DNA of 64,000 bases from Streptomyces cyaneogriseus subsp. noncyanogenus (GTDB lineage: Bacteria > Actinomycetota > Actinomycetes > Streptomycetales > Streptomycetaceae). The stretch spans positions 7,316,001 to 7,380,000 of the forward strand of contig NZ_CP010849.1 in NCBI RefSeq assembly GCF_000931445.1. Reading direction: 5' to 3'. Shown in pieces: positions 44,393 through 53,206 of this stretch. The position numbers and the translations under genes are program-made. Every line of letters starts with the position of its first letter. Position 1 is the first letter of the stretch. The notes beneath the pieces are model-generated. The model had not been told where the DNA came from and searched no databases. It saw only the letters and a list, made by a program, of their open reading frames with translations.

Positions 44393-45448
44393 ATGCTCGT
44401 CACGGACGATACGGTCGATCCCGTTCTGGGCGTCGGCGCGGCGGAACTGGCCGAGGCCAAGGGCCGCCGGTGGTTCCACAGGAGCGGCGCCCTGGCCGCC
44501 GCGGGCACATACGCGTGGCACGACCTGAACAGGACCCTCCAGTACGGCAATCTCGGACCCGACCAGGTGCGCCTCGTCGGCGGCGACACACCGGCCGGTG
44601 AACTCTTCCGCGTCGCGGTCGCGGGCGGCTCGCGCACCTTCTGCCGGATCGTCCCGGAGGCGGTGCACCAGGCACTGGCGACCGGCGGCACCCTCGTGAT
44701 CGACCAGCTCGACCTGGTCGACCCCTGGGCCGATCACGTGGCACGCGCGCTGGCCGGCGTCTTCACCACACGCGTGCAGGCCAATCTGTACGCCTCGCTG
44801 AGCGGAGCACCCGGCTTCGGCCTGCACCAGGACACCCACGACGTCTTCGTCGTCCAGGGCAGCGGAAAGAAGCACTGGACCCTCGAGTCCGACGACGGGA
44901 CGGCGCAGGTGACCATGGCGCCGGGCGACGTGCTGTACCTGCCCGAGGGGACCGCCCACGACGTCGCCACCGACGCCGAGGGGTCCTTGCACATCACGTT
45001 CGCCATCCCGCGGCCGAACGTGCAGGAACTGCTGGCGTGGACGATCGCCGGGTCGCGCGACGCGCAGATGCTCACCGCCCTTGACGGGAGCGACCCCGAA
45101 GCCGCGGCGGCGGCCCTCACCGGCCTGACGCACAGGACCGGCGAAGCCGAGGTGGGCATGTTCCTGGAAGAGGGCGTGGACCGGGGAATGGCACCGTCGT
45201 TCGTGAACCTCCCCCATGCCGTCCGGGACACCGCCGAACTGGCCGGGAAGCCCGGGCTCGTCGCCCGTCGCTCCTTCGTCGGCGTCCTGCCCGACGGATC
45301 GGACGACCACGCGCGGGTGCTGGCGTGCCTGAGCGCCACCGGCGAGACGGCCGTGAGCGAACTCCTCGCCCTCGACGGCGTGGACGAACCGCTCACGGTG
45401 GTCCGCGACCTCGCCCGGCGGGGCCTGATCAGCTTGTCGGAGCGCTGA
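44393..45448 (+). CDS. JmjC-type Fe(II)/2-oxoglutarate oxygenase (ribosomal-oxygenase-like)
   Basis: A protein of 351 residues from ATG 44393; GAGGAGG overlaps the end of the SagB gene. The cupin/JmjC core is clear: GFGLHQDTHDVFVVQGSGKKHW gives the iron ligands His145 and Asp147, and GDVLYLPEGTAHDVAT gives His189. The C-terminal winged-helix-like part (ETAVSELLALDGVDEPLTVVRDLARRGLI) is typical of YcfD/ROX ribosomal oxygenases. ROX enzymes hydroxylate Arg or His of ribosomal proteins. Here the likely substrate is the precursor peptide, whose core ends in Arg and contains Asp and Asn. Target residue is not determinable from sequence. Confidence 0.88.
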   Translation: MLVTDDTVDPVLGVGAAELAEAKGRRWFHRSGALAAAGTYAWHDLNRTLQYGNLGPDQVRLVGGDTPAGELFRVAVAGGSRTFCRIVPEAVHQALATGGTLVIDQLDLVDPWADHVARALAGVFTTRVQANLYASLSGAPGFGLHQDTHDVFVVQGSGKKHWTLESDDGTAQVTMAPGDVLYLPEGTAHDVATDAEGSLHITFAIPRPNVQELLAWTIAGSRDAQMLTALDGSDPEAAAAALTGLTHRTGEAEVGMFLEEGVDRGMAPSFVNLPHAVRDTAELAGKPGLVARRSFVGVLPDGSDDHARVLACLSATGETAVSELLALDGVDEPLTVVRDLARRGLISLSER

Positions 45449-45449
45449 G

Positions 45450-46568
45450 GTGCACCGGATACGGGAGGTGGCGCCGGGGCTGGGATGGTACGAGTACGGC
45501 GGCGACGTCGGCGCGGTCGCGCTGGCGTTCCCCGCGGGCTTCCGCACGGAAGGCGCCGGCCGGCCCGGTCTCGCCCACTTCGCCGAGCACATGCTCATGG
45601 CGCCCAGGGACCGGCACGCGCAGCCGTACGCGCGGCTGGAGGAGCGGGGATTCCTGCTGGAGGCCCGGACCAGGCTCGACCATCTCACCGTCACCGTCAG
45701 CGGACCGCAAAGGCACCTGCTGCGAGCGGTCGAGACACTCGTCGCCCACCTCGCCGACCTGGAACGCCCGGGCGGCACCGCCCTTCGCCAGGCGGAGATC
45801 ATCCGCAACGAAGTGCTGGAGAAGACCGGGCTGTCCCCGTCGACGGACCGCTGGCGCTGGTGCGTCCCCACACCGGACGGGGCGATCGGCGCGGACCACG
45901 ACCCCGTCGTCGCGCCGGCGCTCGCGGGCTCGGCGGTCCACGCGGACGCCTGGCGGGCGTTCGCCGCGGAACACGTCCGTCTGGACCGGTGCGGTGCCGC
46001 CGTCGCGGCCGACCCGGCGCTGGTCGGCCCCGACGCGGTCGAGGCGGCACTGGGCCCCCGGGTGGTGCCCGGCGCCCCCCGCGCCGCCGCCTCCGGGCGC
46101 AGCCCCGGGGAGTGCGAGGCGCCCCGCGGTGAGATCGTCCTTCCCGTCCACGCGGACGACCTCGCCGGGCAGAGCGCCGCCCTGGTCGCCGCGGAACTCG
46201 CGGCCGCAGCCGTCACCGCGGCGCACGGCCGTCCGGGCCCGGCCGTCCACTACGGCCTGTTCGACGAGTGGTTCAGCGAGAACGCCCCGACGGTCCTCAC
46301 CGTGCCCCTCCCCGCCGAGGCCGACATCACCGCGGTGGAGGAGCGGATGCGCGCCCTCCCGAGAACGGTGGTCGAGCCGGGCGCAGTGGCCCGGGCCCGC
46401 GAGCGGTTGTCGGAGGAGTGGGCGAGGCGCCTCGCGACGCCCTCCGCGTGCGCGCGGCTGACGGCCTGGATGCTGCTCGGAGGGCGGATGGGCGACCCCT
46501 TCGCGTCGTGCGACCCCCACCTCGTCGCACACAGCGCGTCCGCGGCGGCCGTACTGAAGGGGGCGTAG
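45450..46568 (+). CDS. M16-family zinc peptidase, active subunit
   Basis: A protein of 372 residues from GTG 45450, one base after the previous stop. The inverted zinc motif is present: HFAEH (His43, Glu46 and His47), with a Glu about 74 residues later in EIIRNEVLE (Glu121), as in pitrilysin and mitochondrial processing peptidase. It is shorter than a full two-domain M16B subunit (about 420). The next gene encodes a C-terminal-like partner, so the two probably form one split enzyme. In RiPP loci M16 pairs remove leaders; here the task would be cutting between the six cores, plausibly at the Arg-X-Arg sites. Confidence 0.88.
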   Translation: MHRIREVAPGLGWYEYGGDVGAVALAFPAGFRTEGAGRPGLAHFAEHMLMAPRDRHAQPYARLEERGFLLEARTRLDHLTVTVSGPQRHLLRAVETLVAHLADLERPGGTALRQAEIIRNEVLEKTGLSPSTDRWRWCVPTPDGAIGADHDPVVAPALAGSAVHADAWRAFAAEHVRLDRCGAAVAADPALVGPDAVEAALGPRVVPGAPRAAASGRSPGECEAPRGEIVLPVHADDLAGQSAALVAAELAAAAVTAAHGRPGPAVHYGLFDEWFSENAPTVLTVPLPAEADITAVEERMRALPRTVVEPGAVARARERLSEEWARRLATPSACARLTAWMLLGGRMGDPFASCDPHLVAHSASAAAVLKGA

Positions 46569-47156
46569 ATGCCGGATCCCACGACCCGGGCGAAGCCCCT
46601 GACACGGATGAACCGCTGGGGGACGACCGTGGACCTCGTCCGCCGCCCGTCGCACTTCTGCGCCACCGCTTCCGTGCCGGTCGCCTCCCCGGACGACGTG
46701 CTGTCGTGGCTGTGTCTGTGCGAGTGCTTCGCGGGAGGGTTCTCCAGCCCTCTGATGCGTGCCGGCCGGCTCACCGCGACGCTGTTCCGCGTCCACCTGG
46801 CCCTGCTGCCGGGAATGCCCGGCGAAGGCGTCCTCGCGCTGGCGTTCACCTCGTCGGCCGCCTCCGAGCCGGCCGCGCTGACCTCGGTCCGCGGGGCGCT
46901 GGCGGACATCGTGGCGGCGGACGGGGTGACCGCCCCCCGGTGGCACAGCGCGGCACTGCGCCTGAGGACCCGTCTGGCGACCACCGACCGCCTGCCCCGC
47001 CGTTCCCCGTGGCATCGCTCCCCCTACGACACCCGGCTCGATCCGCCCGCATGGGCGGCCCGCAACCCGCCCGATCCCGACTCCTACCGGCCGCCCCTGG
47101 CCGCGTTCGCACGCGAACTGCCGGAGTACCACCCCGCCGCCGAGGGAGGAAGATGA
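46569..47156 (+). CDS. M16-like partner subunit without zinc motif
   Basis: A protein of 195 residues from ATG 46569, directly abutting the preceding TAG. There is no HxxEH. The stretch ECFAGGFSSPLMRAGRLTATLFRVH followed by VLALAFTSSAASEPAALTSVRGALADIV resembles the C-terminal, substrate-holding half of M16B proteins (GG-SSRL and the following beta strand and helix). I read it as the non-catalytic half of a heterodimer with the preceding subunit, unusually small. The identification is weaker than that of its partner and depends partly on context. Confidence 0.6.
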   Translation: MPDPTTRAKPLTRMNRWGTTVDLVRRPSHFCATASVPVASPDDVLSWLCLCECFAGGFSSPLMRAGRLTATLFRVHLALLPGMPGEGVLALAFTSSAASEPAALTSVRGALADIVAADGVTAPRWHSAALRLRTRLATTDRLPRRSPWHRSPYDTRLDPPAWAARNPPDPDSYRPPLAAFARELPEYHPAAEGGR

Positions 47157-48388
47157 TGCGCTCCTCCGTCGAGCGAGAGGCGCTGGGACCCATCAAGGTG
47201 CTCCGCCGGACCAGCACGGCCTCCAGCCTCGAGGACGGCGCGTTCACCCTGGTGCTGCCCGTACTCGCGCAGCAGTCCACGGGGAACTTCGGGGTGGCGG
47301 CCGTCTTCGTCGCGGTGACGGCTCCCTGGGCGCTGGCGTCCCTGCCGATCGGGTACCTCGCGGACCACATGTCCCGGGCGCGGCTCTTGAAGATCGTGGC
47401 GTTCGTACGCACCGGGCTCGCCGCGCTGCTCGCCGCTCTCTACCTGTCCGGCAATCCCCTGCCCGGGTTCGTCCCGGCCGTGGCCTTCGGGCTGGGGAGC
47501 TGCGCGGTGGCCTCGGAGATCGCCCGCCAGGCGCTCGTACCGCAACTGGTCACCGACCCCGGACACCTCGTCCCGGCGAACACCGAGATCGCCAAGGTCT
47601 CCCAGCTGTACGGCGGCTTCGTCGGACCCCTCCTCGGCGGCTGGCTGCTGACGCTGAGCCAGTCGGTCGCCACGCTCGCCCTCGCCGCCTTCGCCGCCGT
47701 CACCCTGATCGTCACCCTGCGGCTGCCGCACACCCCCGCGCTGCGGGACGAGCCCATGCGCGTGCGGACCATGGTGACGGTGGGACTGGACGGGTTCCGC
47801 CACATCCGGCGGCACCGAACCCTGATGACGCTGGCCTCGCTGAGCTTCACGGTCTCCGCCGTCTGGTACGTCTGGCAGACGGCCTTCACCGCGTTCGCGC
47901 TCGCGGACGACGGCCTGGGCGCGTCCAGCCTCACCTACTCGCTGCTGCTCCTGGCCGGCACGGCCGGGGCGCTCGTCGGTACCGAGCTGGTGCAGCACAT
48001 CACCCGGAAGTACCCCTTGCGCACCGTGCTCTGGACGAGCCTGGCCGGCTGGGTCGTGTGGTTCGCCGTCCCCGCACTGACGTCGAGCTGGGCGGCCGTC
48101 TTCGGCTGCCTCGTGCTGGGCGGGGTCGCCGGACTGCTGTGGAACACCGTCTCCATCACGGCGCGGCAACTGGTCACCACCGGCGAGCTGCTGGGCCGGA
48201 CGACCGCCGCGTACCGGATGGTGACGCGCACGGGCCGCGCCATCGGGGCGGCCGTCGCCGGCCTGCTGATGACGCACATGTCGTGGCAGCACATCTTCGC
48301 CCTGTGCGCCGCCGCGATCGCCGCCGTGGCCGTCGGGATCATCGTCCTGTACCGGGACCGGTCCATGCTCGAACCGGGGGTGCGGTGA
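47153..48388 (+). CDS. MFS transporter of the RiPP operon
   Basis: A protein of 411 residues from ATG 47153 (overlaps the previous stop; GGAGG upstream). About 12 hydrophobic segments are present, with the loop YLADHMSRARLLKIV between segments 2 and 3 as in the MFS family, and LGRTTAAYRMVTRTGRAIGAAVAG in the second half. It most resembles actinobacterial enterobactin-exporter-like MFS proteins. The probable role is export of the mature peptide and self-protection. Coupling to both neighbours places it in the same transcript. Confidence 0.87.
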   Translation: MMRSSVEREALGPIKVLRRTSTASSLEDGAFTLVLPVLAQQSTGNFGVAAVFVAVTAPWALASLPIGYLADHMSRARLLKIVAFVRTGLAALLAALYLSGNPLPGFVPAVAFGLGSCAVASEIARQALVPQLVTDPGHLVPANTEIAKVSQLYGGFVGPLLGGWLLTLSQSVATLALAAFAAVTLIVTLRLPHTPALRDEPMRVRTMVTVGLDGFRHIRRHRTLMTLASLSFTVSAVWYVWQTAFTAFALADDGLGASSLTYSLLLLAGTAGALVGTELVQHITRKYPLRTVLWTSLAGWVVWFAVPALTSSWAAVFGCLVLGGVAGLLWNTVSITARQLVTTGELLGRTTAAYRMVTRTGRAIGAAVAGLLMTHMSWQHIFALCAAAIAAVAVGIIVLYRDRSMLEPGVR

Positions 48389-49845
48389 TGTGTCCGACTG
48401 CCGCCAGGGGCGCGCACCGGCCCGCCGGGGAATGGATGCCGTCCGCATCGCTCGTCCTGCACGCACCGGACGGCACCACGGAGATCCTGCGGCCGGACTC
48501 GCTCGCCGACCGGGTGTCGGGGATCAGGGAGGAGTTCCGCCGGGCGGTGGGCTCCGACGAGTCCGTCTGCCTCCTGCCCGACGGGCGGGCGCCCTTCCCC
48601 CGTCTGCTGCTGGAACTCGTCGCGGCCCTCGGACTGCCGAATCCGGTGGTCGTACCGGACGGTGACACCAGCGCCTCGTCCATCGCCCACCTGGCGCGGC
48701 TGGGGCTGACCGCCCACGCGCTCGGCGAGGGACGGCGGCCGCGGAGCACCACCGGCGGAAGCGCGAAGCTGCCCGCCTCCGCGCTGCTGCTGAGAACCGG
48801 GGGCACCAGCGGGCGCCTCCGGTACGCGGTGAACACCAGCATGCGCCGCGCGCTGGGCCGGGACCGCAGGCTGAGCCTCGCGACCGCGCTGAGGATCAGG
48901 GACGGCATCCGCGTCTGCCTGGCCGGTTCGGTCCGCCACGCCGCGCAGCTCAGCATGTTCCTGGACGCGCTGAACCACCGGGCGGAGATCCACCTCTTCG
49001 AACGTCCCGACCCGGCGCGGCTGTTGCGCGAGGTGCGCCGGCACCGCATCCAGTGGCTCGTCGCCACACCCCTGCATCTGCGCATCATGCAGCGCCAGTT
49101 GCGGATGGACGGCGGCACGGCGGAGCTGGAAACCCTCGTCCACATGAGCGCGGCCTGCCCGGAGCCGGTGAAACGCTTCTGGCACTCCACGCTCGGACCC
49201 GAGAACGTCTACGAGGTGTTCGGCGCCTCCGAGGGGATCGGCACCACGGTGGCCCGGGGCGACGAGTGGGAGAAGCGCCCGGGAACGGTGGGCCGGGGTT
49301 TCTTCACCTCCGTGGCCGTCATGGACTCCGCCGGCCGGCCCCTGCCGCCCGGCGTCACGGGTGACGTCTACTTCCACGGCGCGACGCCGGAGCGAGCCCT
49401 GCACGTCGGGCAGCGCGATCTCGTCCGATGGACCGAGGACGGGTATGTGAGCATCGGTGACCGGGGCCGGCTCGATCCGGAGGGATATCTCTACCTCGAA
49501 CCGAGGCCGCAGCTCAGGATCACGGTCGGCGGGACCACCGTCCTGGCCACCGACATCGAGGACGCGTTGCTGGACGTGCCGTGGATCGAGGACGCGGCCG
49601 CGGCGGGCGTCGCCAACGAAGTGACCGGGCAGCGCGTCGTCTGCTTCGTCGTGTGCGCCACGCCCGGCCCCGAATCCCGGACAGCGCAACTGATCGCGGG
49701 TCTGCGGCGGGTGCTGCCGCCCGCCGCCGTCCCGCGCAGGGTGATCGAGGTGGAGGCCATCCCCCGGTCGTCGTCAGGAAAGATCAACCGCACGTCGATT
49801 TCCGAGATGGCACAGCAGTACTCAGTGAGGGAGACAGGGCAGTGA
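48388..49845 (+). CDS. Adenylate-forming enzyme 1 (acyl/aryl-CoA ligase-like)
   Basis: A protein of 485 residues from ATG 48388 (one base overlap). ANL superfamily: LLRTGGTSGRLRY is a modified A3 loop; YEVFGASEG is A5; DYV-type SIGDRGRLDPEGYLYLEPR is A7-A8; and RSSSGKINR is A10 with the catalytic Lys. The N-terminal domain is short compared with NRPS adenylation domains. The substrate is unknown; relatives activate carboxylic acids for CoA or carrier loading. Followed at once by a carrier protein gene (GTGA overlap), it may load that carrier with an acyl or amino acid group to be joined to the peptide. Confidence 0.82.
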   Translation: MCPTAARGAHRPAGEWMPSASLVLHAPDGTTEILRPDSLADRVSGIREEFRRAVGSDESVCLLPDGRAPFPRLLLELVAALGLPNPVVVPDGDTSASSIAHLARLGLTAHALGEGRRPRSTTGGSAKLPASALLLRTGGTSGRLRYAVNTSMRRALGRDRRLSLATALRIRDGIRVCLAGSVRHAAQLSMFLDALNHRAEIHLFERPDPARLLREVRRHRIQWLVATPLHLRIMQRQLRMDGGTAELETLVHMSAACPEPVKRFWHSTLGPENVYEVFGASEGIGTTVARGDEWEKRPGTVGRGFFTSVAVMDSAGRPLPPGVTGDVYFHGATPERALHVGQRDLVRWTEDGYVSIGDRGRLDPEGYLYLEPRPQLRITVGGTTVLATDIEDALLDVPWIEDAAAAGVANEVTGQRVVCFVVCATPGPESRTAQLIAGLRRVLPPAAVPRRVIEVEAIPRSSSGKINRTSISEMAQQYSVRETGQ

Positions 49846-50327
49846 CGGTGCAGACTCTTCCCGGCAATCCGCACTTCGCGGGGGTGTACCGCACCACCGC
49901 CGACAGCGGCTTCGTCGCCGCCGTGGCCCCCCGCGCCTTCCTGTCCGTCCCCGAAGTGCGCGCCGCGCTGTGCGAGATCCTCGCCACGCAGGCGCACCGG
50001 CTGACCTTCACCGTCCTCCACGCGGGGGAGGGCCTGGACACGGAGGCGCTCGGTGACGACGCGGCGGCGACCAGGAAGTTCCACCGTACGAAGACGCCCG
50101 AAGGCCCGGTGGAGTCGCTGCTCGCGGAAAGGGTCTCGCTCACCCTGCCCGAGGACGCGGTGCTCAGCATGACCGACGACGTCAGGGACCTCGGCGGGGA
50201 CTCGCTGTTCTGCCTGGAGCTGAGCGAGGCCGTCCTCGACACGTGGAACGTCGAGATCGAGCCCGTGGACATCTTCCGCGTCGAGTCGCTGGCCGCCCTC
50301 GCCGCGGACATCGAGGCCAGGCGATGA
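49842..50327 (+). CDS. Carrier protein with extra N-terminal domain
   Basis: A protein of 161 residues from GTG 49842 (GTGA overlap). The C-terminal half is a phosphopantetheine carrier (DVRDLGGDSLFCLEL, Ser121, and DIFRVESLAALAADI). The first 80 residues (FAGVYRTTADSGFVAAVAPRAF and so on) match nothing I know and might be a partner-binding module. It lies between two adenylating enzymes and would be activated by a phosphopantetheinyl transferase; the one at 13196 belongs to the other locus but could serve both. Confidence 0.85.
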   Translation: MTVQTLPGNPHFAGVYRTTADSGFVAAVAPRAFLSVPEVRAALCEILATQAHRLTFTVLHAGEGLDTEALGDDAAATRKFHRTKTPEGPVESLLAERVSLTLPEDAVLSMTDDVRDLGGDSLFCLELSEAVLDTWNVEIEPVDIFRVESLAALAADIEARR

Positions 50328-51754
50328 CGCCCCAGGCCCTCGACCTCCTGGCCCGTGGCGCGGACGACGCGACGGCTCTGGCCGATCACACACAGGTCCT
50401 CACCCGCGCACGGGCGCGCGAGAAGGCCGACGACATCGCCCGGTTCCTGGGGGACGACGGCAAGCAACTCGTGCTCGTCGAGGCGCCGCGCTCCGTGCCG
50501 GGCGCCCTCGCGTACCTGGCCGCACTGCGGGCCGGCCACGCGGTGATGCTGGTGGACGCGGCGGGCCACGGCGACCTGCCGGCCTTCATCGAGCGGCTGC
50601 GCCCCGACGTGGTGATGGGGCCGGCGTGCGTCCGGGCGGCCGGGGCGTCACCGCACTACCGCGGCCGCACCGACGACGTCCCGCACGTGGGCGTGGCCCG
50701 CCGCCGCGCCGCCGGTACCCGCGCGGTGCCACCGGCGCCGGAGCTGGCCCTGGTGGCGCGCACGTCCGGCTCCACGTCGGAAGGCAGACTGGTACGCCTC
50801 TCCTACCGCAACCTCGCCGGCAACGCCGACGCCATCGCCGCCGCGACCGGCATCCGGACGTCCGACGTCGTCGCCACGTCGCTGCGCATGGACTACAGCT
50901 TCGGCCTGTCCCTGTTCAACTCCCATCTCGCGGCCGGCGCCGCCGTCGGCCTCACCGAGGCGTCGCCGACCACGGCGCGCTTCTGGGCGGACGCCGAACG
51001 CTCGGGGGTGACGTGCATCGGCATGGTGCCCTCCACCGTCCGCTTCGTCCTGGAGGCCCCCGACCTGAGGACACGGATGTCCCGGCTGCGCTCGGTGCTG
51101 GTGGCCGGCGGACCGTTGCAGGCCCGCCACCTCCGGCGGCTGCGGGAGACGGTCGCCGCGAGCGGCTCCGTCTTCTACATGTACGGCCAGACCGAGGCGA
51201 CGGCACGCATGACCTGCCTGCCTCCGGCGCTGGCCGCCGAGCACGAGGGGAGCGTCGGAGTCCCCGTACCCGGCGGACGGATCGAGATCCGGGGCCCGGA
51301 CGGGACCCCGGCGGAGCCCGGGCGGCCGGGCGAGGTGTACTACCGCGGCCCCAACGTCATGCTCGGCTACGCCCGCACCCGTGACGACCTCGCGCTGCCC
51401 GACCTCCTCCGGGGGGTGCTGCCGACCGGGGACGTGGGACGCCTGGAGGACGGCGTGCTGTACCTCGAAGGGCGCGTCGACCGGCAGATCAAGGTCCTGG
51501 GGGAGCGGGTCAACCTCGACGCCGTCGAGGCCGCGGCGATGACCGCCCTCGGCGGCACCACCGTCGCGGCCGCCGTGCTCACCGAGCCGGACGAGGTCCA
51601 CCTCTACGTCGAGGGCGGCCCGGACCGCCTCGACCGGCTGCGCGCACAGGGGCTCGCGAACCTCGGCGTCCCCCCGGGCTGCCTGCGGCTGCGGGCGGTG
51701 GAACACCTCCCGAGGACACCGTCCGGCAAGGTCCGGTACCTCTCTTTGAGCTGA
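50324..51754 (+). CDS. Adenylate-forming enzyme 2
   Basis: A protein of 476 residues from ATG 50324 (ATGA overlap). ANL motifs: ARTSGSTSEGRLVRL (A3), FYMYGQTEATARM (A5), LPTGDVGRLEDGVLYLEGR (A7) and DRQIKVLGERVNLDAVE (A8). PSGKVRYLSLS at the extreme C-terminus holds the A10 Lys. It resembles acyl-CoA or fatty-acyl-AMP ligase types more than amino acid adenylation domains. Two distinct adenylating enzymes around a single carrier suggest either two acyl groups or activation on one side and ligation on the other. The substrate cannot be read. Confidence 0.82.
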   Translation: MTPQALDLLARGADDATALADHTQVLTRARAREKADDIARFLGDDGKQLVLVEAPRSVPGALAYLAALRAGHAVMLVDAAGHGDLPAFIERLRPDVVMGPACVRAAGASPHYRGRTDDVPHVGVARRRAAGTRAVPPAPELALVARTSGSTSEGRLVRLSYRNLAGNADAIAAATGIRTSDVVATSLRMDYSFGLSLFNSHLAAGAAVGLTEASPTTARFWADAERSGVTCIGMVPSTVRFVLEAPDLRTRMSRLRSVLVAGGPLQARHLRRLRETVAASGSVFYMYGQTEATARMTCLPPALAAEHEGSVGVPVPGGRIEIRGPDGTPAEPGRPGEVYYRGPNVMLGYARTRDDLALPDLLRGVLPTGDVGRLEDGVLYLEGRVDRQIKVLGERVNLDAVEAAAMTALGGTTVAAAVLTEPDEVHLYVEGGPDRLDRLRAQGLANLGVPPGCLRLRAVEHLPRTPSGKVRYLSLS

Positions 51755-51789
51755 GCCGGGAACGGCCGCGCACCGGCAGGGAGCCCACG

Positions 51790-53100
51790 GTGAAGATGGA
51801 ACGATTCGAACTGGCCTTTTCCGGGTTGCCGTCGCGGACGGGCCCACTGACCTTCGGGCAGCAGGCCATGTGGAACAACCTGAAGAAGATCACTCCGCAT
51901 GACGAGCACGTCAACATCTGCTTCCCCGTCCCGTTGCGGGAAGGCGTCGCGGTCGGGTCCGTGACCGAGGCGCTGCGCACCCTGCTGACCCGGCACGAAG
52001 CGCTGCGCACGGTCTACCGCGACGACGGGGGCGGCGCGCCGAGGCAGGAAGTACGGGGCAGCGGCGCGGTGGAGGTCCTCGTCGTCGAATGCGCCGCGTC
52101 CTCGCGGGAACAGGGCAGGCAGACGGCCAAACAGGAGATCAACCGTCATTTCGATCCCGCGGCGGACCTTCCCCTGCGGGTCGCCCTGGTGCGCTGGGAC
52201 GGCGGCGTCAGGGAACTGCTGCTCTCCGTGTGCCACTTGGCGTCCGACGCCGCCGGGAACGCCGTCATCAGGCGGGAGCTGACACACCTGCTGACCCCGC
52301 GGCGGCCGTCCCTGCCCCCGGTGCGAGGACGCCAGCCCGTCGACCACGCCCTGTGGGAGCGGTCCGAGAAGGTGACGCGCGCGCAGACGCGGCGAGCCGA
52401 CTATTGGCGCCGTACGTTCATGGAGTGCGCCGCTGTGCCGCCGATGCGGCCGGCCGGAGACGGCAGGTCCGGCGAGGGCGCCCGCTTCCGGCACGGGGAA
52501 CTCCTCTCGCCGGGCCTGGACGCCGCGGCGTCCGTCGCGGCCCGCGGGCTCGGCGTCAGCCAGGCGGCGGTCCTGCTGGCGGCGCTCACCGAGGAACTCG
52601 CCCGCCGGGCCGGGGCCGCGCGACTGCCGATGTTCCTCCGGGTCGCCAACCGCCACTTCCCGGGTGTCAAGGAGACCGTGGCCTGCCTGGCCCAGAACAG
52701 TCTGCTGCTGGTCGGTGCGGACCCGGCGGGCCTGCACCGCACCGCCGTGAACATCCACACCGGCATGATGAAGGCACTGCTCCACGCCCACTACGATCCC
52801 GCGGTACGCGACGGCGTCCAGGCCGATCTCGCCGAGCTGGGTGTGCGCCTGAGGCCGGAGGAGCTGTCCACCTTCAACCACATCCCCTCCCACCTGTACA
52901 GCCGGCCCAACGCCGTCCCCGTGCCGGGCGGGGGCCGTTTCACCTGGCTGGAGGAGGCGGAGAACGAGCACTTCAGATTCTTCGTCAACGCCGGCCCGGG
53001 AGACCGGTTGAGCCTGTTCGCCGACACCCGCCATCTCCCGGCCGACGCCGTCGAGGACTGCCTGCGACAGGCCTCGCGCCGCATCCTCGCGCAGACCTGA
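51790..53100 (+). CDS. Condensation-domain-like acyltransferase
   Basis: A protein of 436 residues from GTG 51790 with GGGAG upstream; ATG 51796 is an alternative. Condensation superfamily layout: LTFGQQAMWNNLKK near the N-terminus, RHEALRTVYRDDGG, and the catalytic segment VCHLASDAAGN. In the latter the usual HHxxxDG reads C148-H149-L-A-S-D153-A, keeping the second His and Asp but losing the first His and the Gly. The C-terminal half keeps the FLRVANRHFPGVKETVACLAQN latch region. It probably transfers the group from the carrier protein at 49842 to the amine of a processed peptide, or acts as a lone acyltransferase. This is the last gene of the operon. Confidence 0.8.
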   Translation: MKMERFELAFSGLPSRTGPLTFGQQAMWNNLKKITPHDEHVNICFPVPLREGVAVGSVTEALRTLLTRHEALRTVYRDDGGGAPRQEVRGSGAVEVLVVECAASSREQGRQTAKQEINRHFDPAADLPLRVALVRWDGGVRELLLSVCHLASDAAGNAVIRRELTHLLTPRRPSLPPVRGRQPVDHALWERSEKVTRAQTRRADYWRRTFMECAAVPPMRPAGDGRSGEGARFRHGELLSPGLDAAASVAARGLGVSQAAVLLAALTEELARRAGAARLPMFLRVANRHFPGVKETVACLAQNSLLLVGADPAGLHRTAVNIHTGMMKALLHAHYDPAVRDGVQADLAELGVRLRPEELSTFNHIPSHLYSRPNAVPVPGGGRFTWLEEAENEHFRFFVNAGPGDRLSLFADTRHLPADAVEDCLRQASRRILAQT

Positions 53101-53141
53101 GCGGGCCGGCCCCCGGGCGAGCCGGTCCGCTGCGAGCCGTG

Positions 53142-53163
53142 CGGCCGGCCTGGAGCCCGGCCG
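53142..53163 (+). terminator. Weak hairpin after the RiPP operon
   Basis: CGGCCGG and CCGGCCG arms (53142-53148 and 53157-53163) with an 8-base loop, 41 bases past the last operon stop and 43 before the LacI start. TACGAT at 53174-53179 could be a -10 for the regulator gene. Confidence 0.35.
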
Positions 53164-53206
53164 GGGCGGTCGCTACGATCCCGAAGCCGGAGGGAAGGGG
53201 GGAGGC

